A stretch of 12,377 bases of DNA from Pseudomonadota bacterium. Its GTDB lineage: Bacteria > Pseudomonadota > Alphaproteobacteria > Rhizobiales > Xanthobacteraceae. The notes under the pieces were generated by a model. That model was given only the letters and a program-made list of their open reading frames with translations. It searched no databases and was not told the origin of the DNA. The stretch spans positions 1-12,377 of the forward strand of contig JAEWJH010000109.1 in NCBI GenBank assembly GCA_023386635.1, in the 5' to 3' direction. Every line of letters begins with the position of its first letter. The first letter of the stretch is position 1. Shown in pieces: positions 6,686 to 12,377 of the stretch. The position numbers and the translations under genes were made by a program.

Positions 6686-6718
6686 GAAGGGCAAAAAAGC
6701 CCGGAAAATAGGCCCTTC
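6686..6718 (-). terminator. Possible hairpin terminator downstream of tRNA-Gln
   Basis: Inverted repeat GAAGGGC (6686-6692) / GCCCTTC (6712-6718) with an inner A6 tract, lying 51 bases beyond the tRNA 3' end on the minus strand. Read on that strand, the loop contains T-runs. The stem is only 7 bp and no T-run follows it, so this is a weak call. Confidence 0.3.
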
Positions 6719-6768
6719 GGAATAGCTCTTGTCAGAGACTTCCAACCCCGCCGCAGCGGTTCTGTGGC

Positions 6769-6843
6769 TGGCTGGGGCACCTGGATTCGAACCAGGGAAT
6801 GGCGGAATCAAAATCCGCTGCCTTACCACTTGGCTATGCCCCA
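6769..6843 (-). tRNA. tRNA-Gln (anticodon UUG)
   Basis: A full cloverleaf on the minus strand. The acceptor TGGGGCA (5') pairs with TGCCCCA (3'), followed by G and an encoded CCA. The D-arm is GCC...GGC. The anticodon stem GCGGA/TCCGC encloses TTTTGAT, giving anticodon TTG (UUG in RNA). The T-arm CCTGG/CCAGG encloses TTCGAAT. Length is 75 bases including CCA. The gene sits at the border between the recombinase block and the GC-rich core genes, and its 3' end faces the recombinase. I saw no second copy of its 3' end in the window. Confidence 0.95.
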
Positions 6844-7084
6844 TCCCGCCGCAAAACGCCCGGCCCGTATCGCCTGACCTGATCGGTCGATCTGATCGGA
6901 TGGTCCGGGGCCTCGCGCGGCGCGCGGACCATACCGGCCGACCCTGCCTATCGCAACGCATTGTGTCTGTCACGCACAGGCGTTGACCCCCGACAGGTGC
7001 CGCCTAGGATGACCGGGACCGCGAAAATCCGCGCGATCTGCCGCGGTTTTGAGCAGAAATACCGGGAAAGACCGAGGAACCACG

Positions 7085-8830
7085 ATGAGCTATCGCGCAC
7101 CGGTGTCGGACATCGTCTTCACCCTGCGGCACGCCGCCGGATTCGACCGGGCCGCCGCCGAGGGCGTCTATGGCGATCTCACCGCGGCCGATGTCGCCGC
7201 CGTGCTGGAGGAAGCCGGCCGCGTCGCCAATGACGTGATCGCCCCGCTTAACCGCGCCGGCGACACCGCCGGCACGCCGATCAAGGACGGCGTTGTCACC
7301 ACCGCCCCCGGCTGGAAGGAGGCTTACGCCACCTGGATCGCCGGCGGCTGGAACGGCCTCGCCGGCCCGGCCGACTGGGGCGGTCAGGACCTGCCGCAGG
7401 CGGTGAACGCCGCCTGTATTGAAATGTGGAATGCGGCGTCGATGGCGTTCGGCATCGGCCCGGTGCTGACCATGGCGGCGGTCGATGCGCTCGCCGCCTT
7501 CGGCAGCGACGACTTGAAACAGCGTTATCTGGAAAAGCTCGTCAGCGGTGCGTGGACCGGGACGATGGAACTCACCGAGCCGCAGGCCGGCTCGGATGTC
7601 GGCGCGCTGCGCACCAAGGCCGAGCGCGCCGCCGACGGCACCTATCGCATCACCGGGCAGAAGATCTTCATTACGTATGGCGAGCACGACCTCACCGACA
7701 ACATCATCCACTTCGTGCTGGCCCGCCTGCCCGATGCGCCGGCCGGCACCAAGGGCATCTCATTATTCCTGGTGCCGAAGTTCCTGCTGACGGCGGACGG
7801 CAAGCCGGGCGAGCGCAACGACCTGCGCGCGCACTCTGTCGAGCACAAGATGGGCATCCATGGCTCGCCGACCTGCACCATGGTCTATGGCGATCGCGGC
7901 GGCGCCGTCGGCTATCTGATCGGCCGCGAGCACGAAGGCATGCAGGCGATGTTCACGATGATGAACCGCGCCCGCCTCGCCGTCGGCCTGCAAGGCGTCG
8001 CCATCGCCGATCGCGCGACGCAGCAGGCGCTGGCTTATGCACATGATCGCAAGCAGGGCCCGCAGACCATCATCCATTATCCCGACGTGAAGCGCATGCT
8101 GCTCACCATGCAGGCGCTCACCGCGGCGGCGCGCACCATCTGCTATGCGACCGGCGTCGCGATCGACGGCGCGCATCGCGCGAGCGACGCAGCCGTGCGG
8201 CAGACGGCGCAGGCGCGCGCGTCGCTGCTCACCCCGCTCGCCAAGGCGTTCTCCACGGACATCGGCATCGAGGTCGCCTCGCTCGGGGTGCAGGTGCACG
8301 GCGGCATGGGCTTCATCGAGGAGACCGGCGCGGCGCAGCATTATCGCGACGCACGCATCGCCGCGATCTATGAAGGCACCAACGGCATCCAGGCGCTCGA
8401 TCTCGTCACCCGCAAGCTGCCGCTCGAGGGCGGCAAGGTAACGGACGCGCTGATCGCTGAATTGCGGCAGACCGTAACTGAGTTGGCCGCCGTGAACGAT
8501 CCCGCGCTCGGCGCGTCCGCCGCGCGTCTCGGCGAGGCGCTCGACTGCACCGAGCGCGCGGCACGCTGGCTCCTGGCGCAGGGAAAGAGCGACGCCGCGC
8601 TCGCCGGCGCGACGCCGTTTCTGCGGCTGTTCGCCAGCGCCACCGGCGGCTGCCTGCTCGCGCGCAACGCACTCGCGGCAATCCGCGGTGCAGACGATGC
8701 CGATCCGGCGCGCTGGATCGGCCTCACCCGTTTCTTCGCGGAAAACATCGCGGTGCAGGCGCCGTCGCTGGAGCGCATCGTCACCGAGAGCGCCGACAGC
8801 CTGTCGGCCGCGCCCGCTCTGCTGAATTGA
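7085..8830 (+). CDS. Acyl-CoA dehydrogenase, DmdC-like large subfamily
   Basis: The 581-residue FAD enzyme should oxidise an acyl-CoA to the 2-enoyl-CoA and pass electrons to ETF. In order it has: the short N-terminal segment typical of the 590-residue subfamily (MSYRAPVSDIVFTL); an N-terminal helical domain; the middle domain with MELTEPQAGSDVGAL from residue 161; and the C-terminal flavin domain with GLQGVAIADRA, VQVHGGMGFIEE and IYEGTNGIQ, where Glu430 is the catalytic base. A further C-terminal helical extension follows. This architecture matches 3-methylmercaptopropionyl-CoA dehydrogenase (DmdC) and related enzymes often annotated generally; the substrate cannot be told from sequence. 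The ATG at 7085 has GAGG about 8 bases upstream; an in-frame upstream start at 7049 would add 12 residues before the conserved N-terminus. It probably forms an operon with the SDR gene 22 bases downstream. Confidence 0.93.
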   Translation: MSYRAPVSDIVFTLRHAAGFDRAAAEGVYGDLTAADVAAVLEEAGRVANDVIAPLNRAGDTAGTPIKDGVVTTAPGWKEAYATWIAGGWNGLAGPADWGGQDLPQAVNAACIEMWNAASMAFGIGPVLTMAAVDALAAFGSDDLKQRYLEKLVSGAWTGTMELTEPQAGSDVGALRTKAERAADGTYRITGQKIFITYGEHDLTDNIIHFVLARLPDAPAGTKGISLFLVPKFLLTADGKPGERNDLRAHSVEHKMGIHGSPTCTMVYGDRGGAVGYLIGREHEGMQAMFTMMNRARLAVGLQGVAIADRATQQALAYAHDRKQGPQTIIHYPDVKRMLLTMQALTAAARTICYATGVAIDGAHRASDAAVRQTAQARASLLTPLAKAFSTDIGIEVASLGVQVHGGMGFIEETGAAQHYRDARIAAIYEGTNGIQALDLVTRKLPLEGGKVTDALIAELRQTVTELAAVNDPALGASAARLGEALDCTERAARWLLAQGKSDAALAGATPFLRLFASATGGCLLARNALAAIRGADDADPARWIGLTRFFAENIAVQAPSLERIVTESADSLSAAPALLN

Positions 8831-8852
8831 TCCACAGGCCCGGAGGCCGGTC

Positions 8853-9710
8853 ATGTCGCTCAAGGGCAAGACGCTGTTCATCACCGGCGCGTCTCGCGGC
8901 ATCGGCCTCGCCATTGCCTTGCGCGCCGCGCGCGACGGCGCGCGCATCGCCATCGCCGCGAAGACCGACGCGCCGCATCCGAAACTCGAAGGCACGATCC
9001 ACACCGCCGCCGCCGCGATCGAGGCCGCCGGCGGTGTGGCTCTGCCGCTTGTCGTGGACGTGCGCGACGAGGTCGCCGTCACCGACGCGCTTGCGCGGAC
9101 CGCGGAGCGCTTCGGCGGCATCGACATCGTCGTCAACAATGCCAGCGCGATTTCCCTGACGCCGGTCGCGCAGACCGACATGCGCCGCTTCGATCTGATG
9201 CACCAGATCAATGCGCGCGGCACCTTCATGGTGTCGAAGCTCGCGCTGCCTTATCTGCTGAAAGCGCGGACCCCGCATATCCTGATGCTGTCGCCGCCGC
9301 TCGACATGAAGGAAAAGTGGTTCGCGCCGTCGACCGGCTACACCATGGCGAAGTTCGGCATGAGCATGGTGGTGCTCGGCCTCGCCGGCGAGATGCGCGG
9401 CAAGATCGCCGTCAACGCGCTGTGGCCACGCACCACGATCGCCACCGCCGCCATCAAGAACCTGCTTGGCGGCAATCAGGTGATGAAGCGGTCGCGCAAG
9501 CCCGAGATCATCGCCGATGCCGCCTATGCGGTTTTCCACAAGCCGGTCGGTTTCACCGGGCAGTTCCTGATCGACGACACGTTCCTCGCCGGCGAGGGCG
9601 TCACCGACTTCGAGCGCTATCGCGCCGATCCGACCGAGCCGCTGGCGGCGGATTTCTTCGTGCCGGACGACAGCGTGCCGCCGCCGGGCGTGGTGGTGAC
9701 GCCTGTTTAA
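8853..9710 (+). CDS. SDR family NAD(P)-dependent oxidoreductase (HSDL2-like)
   Basis: The 285-residue Rossmann-fold short-chain dehydrogenase/reductase has the nucleotide-binding TGASRGIG (11-18), Asp69 (VVDV) for the adenine ring, NNAS (95-98), structural Asn120, and the catalytic set Ser147, Tyr163 and Lys167 (YTMAK). The segment between strand 2 and helix C (KTDAPHPKLEGTIHTAA) and the C-terminal FLIDDTFL region resemble the hydroxysteroid dehydrogenase-like 2 group, linked in eukaryotes to peroxisomal or mitochondrial fatty acid metabolism. GGAGG lies 6 bases before the ATG. The gene sits 22 bases behind the acyl-CoA dehydrogenase, which suggests both act on the same acyl or hydroxyacyl compounds. 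The exact substrate is unknown. A rho-independent terminator follows. Confidence 0.92.
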   Translation: MSLKGKTLFITGASRGIGLAIALRAARDGARIAIAAKTDAPHPKLEGTIHTAAAAIEAAGGVALPLVVDVRDEVAVTDALARTAERFGGIDIVVNNASAISLTPVAQTDMRRFDLMHQINARGTFMVSKLALPYLLKARTPHILMLSPPLDMKEKWFAPSTGYTMAKFGMSMVVLGLAGEMRGKIAVNALWPRTTIATAAIKNLLGGNQVMKRSRKPEIIADAAYAVFHKPVGFTGQFLIDDTFLAGEGVTDFERYRADPTEPLAADFFVPDDSVPPPGVVVTPV

Positions 9711-9713
9711 CCT

Positions 9714-9730
9714 ATGGGTCAGTTACCCAT
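9714..9730. repeat. Short inverted repeat after the SDR gene
   Basis: ATGGGT (9714-9719) and ACCCAT (9725-9730) form a 6-bp stem with a 5-base loop directly after the SDR stop codon. It may add to 3' end stability ahead of the stronger terminator; it could also be chance. Confidence 0.3.
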
Positions 9731-9745
9731 CAGCGAACTCTCTGC

Positions 9746-9778
9746 GAAAAGAGCGGCTAAATGAGAGACGCTTTTTTC
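9746..9778 (+). terminator. Rho-independent terminator of the acyl-CoA dehydrogenase-SDR operon
   Basis: The left arm GAAAAGAGCG (9746-9755) pairs with CGCTTTTTTC (9769-9778), 10 bp including one G-T wobble. The T6 run forms part of the right arm, so the GC-rich upper stem is followed by a U-tract as in intrinsic terminators. It lies 36 bases after the SDR stop. Confidence 0.65.
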
Positions 9779-9785
9779 AACCCGG

Positions 9786-9941
9786 TCATGCCCGGGCATA
9801 GCCCGTCGAAGACGGGCGTGCACGCCCTGATGACCCGGGCATCCCGCTTAGGCGGACATAAATACCTGCCTTGTCGGGATGGCCGGGACGATAGGCGTTC
9901 GTCAGAACGCCGTTCTTCAAACGACTATGCCCGGCCATGAC
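9786..9941. repeat. Dispersed palindromic intergenic repeat, copy 1
   Basis: This copy shares four blocks in the same order with the copy at 10938-11023: TCATGCCCGGGC at the start; GACCCGGGCATCCCGCTTAG in the middle; TCGGGATGGCCGGGAC; and GCCCGGCCATGAC at the end. The outer blocks are near-complementary (TCATGCCCGGGC against GCCCGGCCATGA), so the whole unit can fold on itself. Copy 1 is longer, with an extra hairpin (GCCCGTC/GACGGGC, around 9800-9817) and an extra insert near 9893-9925. Repeats of this kind are abundant between genes in Bradyrhizobium and Rhodopseudomonas. Confidence 0.75.
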
Positions 9942-9995
9942 ATAAATGGGCAGACTCCGGTGGCGAGGGAAGCCATGCGGGGTTAAATACGGGCT

Positions 9996-10925
9996 ATGAC
10001 CACCCTCCTCCTGACCCATCCCTCGTCGCTCAATCACATCACGCCCGCCGGACACCCGGAGCGGCCGGATCGCATCCGCGCGCTGGACGCCGTCTGGGCC
10101 ACGGACGAATTCAAGCCGCTGACGCATGAACAGGCGCCGATGTGCGACCTGGAAACCGTCGCGCTCTGTCATCCGATGGATTATGTCGAGCTGATCCGCG
10201 ACAACGCGCCGAAGGAAGGCATGATCGGGCTCGACGGCGACACGGTGATGTCGCCCGGCAGCTTCGAGGCGTCGCTGCGCTGCATCGGCGCCGCCACCCG
10301 CGCCATCGACGCGGTGATGGCCAAGGAAGCTGGAAACGCCTTCTGCTCCATGCGGCCGCCGGGCCATCATGCGGAAACGGCGAAGCCTATGGGCTTCTGC
10401 ATCTTCAACAGCGCCGCGATCGCCGCGCGCTACGCGCAGAAGAAGCACGGCGTCGAGCGCGTCGCGCTGATCGATTTCGACGTGCATCACGGCAACGGTT
10501 CGCAGGACATCTTCTGGCGCGATCCGTCCGTGATGTACTGCTCGACGCACCAGATGCCGCTCTATCCCGGCACCGGCGCCAAGACCGAGCGCGGCGAGTT
10601 CAATAATATTGTCAACGCGCCGCTGCGGCCGAACGACGGCGGCGAGCAATTCCGCGAGGCGGTCGAGACCGTGATCCTGCCGCGCCTGCGCGAATTCCAG
10701 CCGGACTTCGTGCTGATCTCCGCCGGCTTCGACGCGCATCATCGCGATCCGCTCGCCAATCTCAATTTCGACGAGGAAGATTTCGACTGGGTCACGCGCA
10801 AGCTGATGGAAGTCGCCGGGCGGCACGCCGGGGGCCGTATCGTCTCGCTGCTGGAAGGCGGCTACGACCTTCAGGGCCTCTCGGGCTCGGCGGCGGCCCA
10901 TGTGAAGGCGCTGATGGAGGCATAA
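9996..10925 (+). CDS. Histone deacetylase / acetoin utilisation family zinc hydrolase
   Basis: The 309-residue arginase-fold deacetylase is close to class II HDAC-like bacterial enzymes. Visible motifs are GHPERPDR (19-26), RPPGHHA with catalytic His124-His125 (120-126), DFDVHHGNG with zinc ligands Asp162 and His164, SAGFDAH with zinc ligand Asp246 (242-248), and EGGYD with the transition-state Tyr290. All catalytic residues are intact. Bacterial members deacetylate small acetylated amines or polyamines, or protein lysines; the substrate is not predictable here. The ATG at 9996 has only a weak ribosome site. The gene is flanked on both sides by copies of the same palindromic repeat and precedes xseB, an order I recall from related genomes. 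Confidence 0.93.
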   Translation: MTTLLLTHPSSLNHITPAGHPERPDRIRALDAVWATDEFKPLTHEQAPMCDLETVALCHPMDYVELIRDNAPKEGMIGLDGDTVMSPGSFEASLRCIGAATRAIDAVMAKEAGNAFCSMRPPGHHAETAKPMGFCIFNSAAIAARYAQKKHGVERVALIDFDVHHGNGSQDIFWRDPSVMYCSTHQMPLYPGTGAKTERGEFNNIVNAPLRPNDGGEQFREAVETVILPRLREFQPDFVLISAGFDAHHRDPLANLNFDEEDFDWVTRKLMEVAGRHAGGRIVSLLEGGYDLQGLSGSAAAHVKALMEA

Positions 10926-10937
10926 GGACCACCACTG

Positions 10938-11023
10938 TCATGCCCGGGCTGACCCGGGCATCCCGCTTAGGTGGGCATCGTGCCTCTCTTATCGGGATGG
11001 CCGGGACTGCGCCCGGCCATGAC
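10938..11023. repeat. Dispersed palindromic intergenic repeat, copy 2
   Basis: A compact 86-base copy of the element at 9786-9941, in the same orientation. It starts TCATGCCCGGGCTGACCCGG and ends GCCCGGCCATGAC. The two inserts of copy 1 are absent, so this is probably nearer the basic unit. It begins 13 bases after the deacetylase stop codon and may act in mRNA 3' end stability or attenuation. Confidence 0.75.
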
Positions 11024-11169
11024 GGAATGAAAACCGCTTTTGCCAGCGAGATTAAAAGTTGGAAAAAGCGATCTGCATTTCCGGCCTCGCATCTCAGGAT
11101 GACGGATCATCCCCGACTTGACACCCGCGCCCGAACCGGGCGACCTGCCCGCGATCAGAGGACGACACC

Positions 11170-11418
11170 ATGGCCGATTCCGCACCTGACGTGAAAAAAT
11201 TGCCGTTCGAGCAGGCGATTGCGGAGCTCGAAACCATCGTCAAGAAGCTCGAGGAAGGCAAAGTTCCGCTCGAGGAATCGGTGGCGATCTACGAGCGCGG
11301 CGAATTGCTGAAGAAGCGCTGCGAGGAACTGCTGGCGCAGGCGGAAGCGCGCGTCGAGAAGATCACCCTCGGCGCCGGCGGCAAGCCCAGCGGGACCGAG
11401 CCGCTCGATGTCGACTGA
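11170..11418 (+). CDS. xseB: Exodeoxyribonuclease VII small subunit
   Basis: The 82-residue protein has the XseB signature: LPFEQAIAELETIVKKLEEG, then the VPLEESVAIYERGELLKKRC stretch and EELLAQAEARVEKI. The fold is a helical hairpin. Several XseB copies bind one XseA to form exonuclease VII, which degrades single-stranded DNA to oligonucleotides in repair. Length and ending are normal for the family; the tail after residue 68 is variable. AGAGG lies about 8 bases before the ATG. xseA is not in this window, which is usual because the two subunits are often unlinked. Its last codons overlap the start of the next gene. Confidence 0.95.
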   Translation: MADSAPDVKKLPFEQAIAELETIVKKLEEGKVPLEESVAIYERGELLKKRCEELLAQAEARVEKITLGAGGKPSGTEPLDVD

Positions 11419-12377
11419 CGGACCGGACGCCGCCGCATCCACTCTGCCGCGCGTCCGCCGCCGCCACGTCATCTATGCGCAGGGCTACGACCCGCGCGGC
11501 CTCGCCGAATATTACCGGCTGTTCCGCGGCGAATATCGCAAATTTTGCGCGCTCTATGGCCTGACCGGCAAGGTCGGCAAGATCGTCAACCCCGACGACC
11601 GCTTCACCACCCAGTGGACGCTCGACACGCAGGGTGAAGACGCCGACGGCGCGCCATGGCGCGTCGACACGACGTATGAATTCCTGCGCTGGGAAGACAT
11701 CATCCGCGAGGACTTCGCGCGGCCCGCATGGTGGAAGACGCTGCATGCGCTGGGCTCGCTGGTGCGCTCGCTCAGCAACGGCGTCTATGCGCGCGTTTTC
11801 GCGGCGCACTGGCGCTTCGGTTTGTTCACGCTCTACCCGTTCGTCATCCTGCTGACGAACATGCTCGCCGCCGCGCTGATCGGCGGCATCGCCGGCGGCC
11901 TGGTGTCGCTCGTCGCGCCGTCGATTGTCGCGTGGCTGGTCGGTCTCGCCGTCTTCGCCGTTGCCTTCGTTGTGATCGTGCGCAAGACCGAGCCGCTGTC
12001 CTACATGCTCTACATGTTCGACGACATCGTCTCGACGCATCAGTTCGCCTATGGCCAGCGGCCGGACTGGGACGAACGGTTCGAGACGTTCGCCGGCTAT
12101 CTGATCGAGGACGTCCGCGCTTCCGACGCCGACGAATTCGTCGTTGTCGGGCATTCCTCCGGCTCGTTCATTGCCGTCGAGGTGATCGCCCGCGCTTTCG
12201 CGCGCGATCCGGGCTTCGCCCGCGGCAGAAACCTCGCGCTGGTGACGATCGGCGGCAACCTGCCGATCATCGGCTTCAGTCCGTCGGCCGACGCCTTCCG
12301 CGCGCGGCTCGCCGCCCTCGCCGCGAACGCCGATCTCGACTGGGTCGACTACCAGTCGCGCAAGGACGTGATGAACT
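11408..12377 (+). CDS. Membrane-anchored alpha/beta-hydrolase-like protein, 3' end cut by window
   Basis: An open frame from the ATG at 11408 runs to the window edge (323 codons, no stop). It overlaps the last 11 bases of xseB, so translation is probably coupled. The start RRRHVIYAQGYDPRGLAEYY resembles the first strand and oxyanion region of a hydrolase. Two hydrophobic segments lie at about 138-165 and 168-192. The lipase-type nucleophile elbow GHSSGS is at 248-253, with Ser250 or Ser251 the candidate nucleophile; the G-x-S-x-G spacing (G248-H-S-S-G252) favours Ser250. The acid and histidine of the triad would lie later or beyond the window. Codon use is that of a real core gene. I know no gene symbol; the substrate is unknown, probably a lipid or ester at the inner membrane. 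Confidence 0.8.
   Translation, partial: MSTDGPDAAASTLPRVRRRHVIYAQGYDPRGLAEYYRLFRGEYRKFCALYGLTGKVGKIVNPDDRFTTQWTLDTQGEDADGAPWRVDTTYEFLRWEDIIREDFARPAWWKTLHALGSLVRSLSNGVYARVFAAHWRFGLFTLYPFVILLTNMLAAALIGGIAGGLVSLVAPSIVAWLVGLAVFAVAFVVIVRKTEPLSYMLYMFDDIVSTHQFAYGQRPDWDERFETFAGYLIEDVRASDADEFVVVGHSSGSFIAVEVIARAFARDPGFARGRNLALVTIGGNLPIIGFSPSADAFRARLAALAANADLDWVDYQSRKDVMN

Noticed and set aside
6769..6800. tRNA-Gln 3' end as attachment site of the recombinase element
   Set aside because: No second copy of this sequence was seen elsewhere in the window, and large serine recombinases rarely target tRNA genes.
7763..9229. 488-codon open frame on the minus strand, with others at 9786-10901, 8781-9539 and 7004-7711
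   Set aside because: All lie antisense to clear GC-rich genes (acyl-CoA dehydrogenase, SDR, deacetylase). Their products are Arg/Ala/Gly/His-rich with no family pattern, as expected of shadow frames in high-GC DNA.
1..12377. CRISPR array, toxin-antitoxin pair, insertion sequence with terminal repeats
   Set aside because: No regularly spaced repeats, no transposase frame and no recognisable toxin or antitoxin were found on either strand.

Overview
The window looks like chromosomal DNA of an alphaproteobacterium of the Bradyrhizobium / Rhodopseudomonas / Afipia type (order Hyphomicrobiales). The grounds are very GC-rich core genes, DUF1236 and DUF3618 proteins, EcfG-type (general stress sigma factor) promoter motifs, a histone deacetylase-like gene close to xseB, and intergenic palindromic repeats built around CCCGGGCAT and GGCCGGGA. 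The genus is inferred; no rRNA or other marker is present.

Left part (1-3180, minus strand): a stress/envelope block. From upstream to downstream it holds a 26-codon single-helix membrane peptide with a perfect Shine-Dalgarno, a 54-codon small membrane protein, a secreted DUF1236 protein with a long disordered linker, and a DUF3618 membrane-associated protein. Two of these genes have a GGAAC-N16/17-(C/A)GTT motif at the right distance, which suggests control by the alphaproteobacterial general stress response.

Middle part (3180-6770, plus strand): an accessory block, visibly richer in A/T than the right part. It holds a small conserved-looking hypothetical gene and then the cassette DUF3489 - DUF2924 - large serine recombinase. 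The cassette genes nearly touch or overlap. The small gene and the DUF3489 gene each appear to have lost one base in a short homopolymer, so either this block is decaying or the assembly has errors here. A degenerate tRNA-Ser-like 3' end lies in the intergenic region upstream (about 3494-3518), and an intact tRNA-Gln(UUG) gene closes the block on the right (6769-6843, minus strand).

Right part (6844-12377, plus strand): ordinary GC-rich core metabolism. A DmdC-like acyl-CoA dehydrogenase and an SDR oxidoreductase form a likely two-gene fatty/organic acyl-CoA operon ending in a rho-independent terminator. Next come a histone deacetylase/acetoin-utilisation family hydrolase and xseB (exonuclease VII small subunit). 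The last gene starts inside xseB: a membrane protein with a GHSSGS lipase-type motif that runs off the window. Two copies of one dispersed palindromic repeat flank the deacetylase gene.

The points most worth following are the DUF3489-DUF2924-recombinase cassette, the two single-base frameshifts just upstream of DUF2924, and the two very small membrane proteins tied to EcfG-like promoters.
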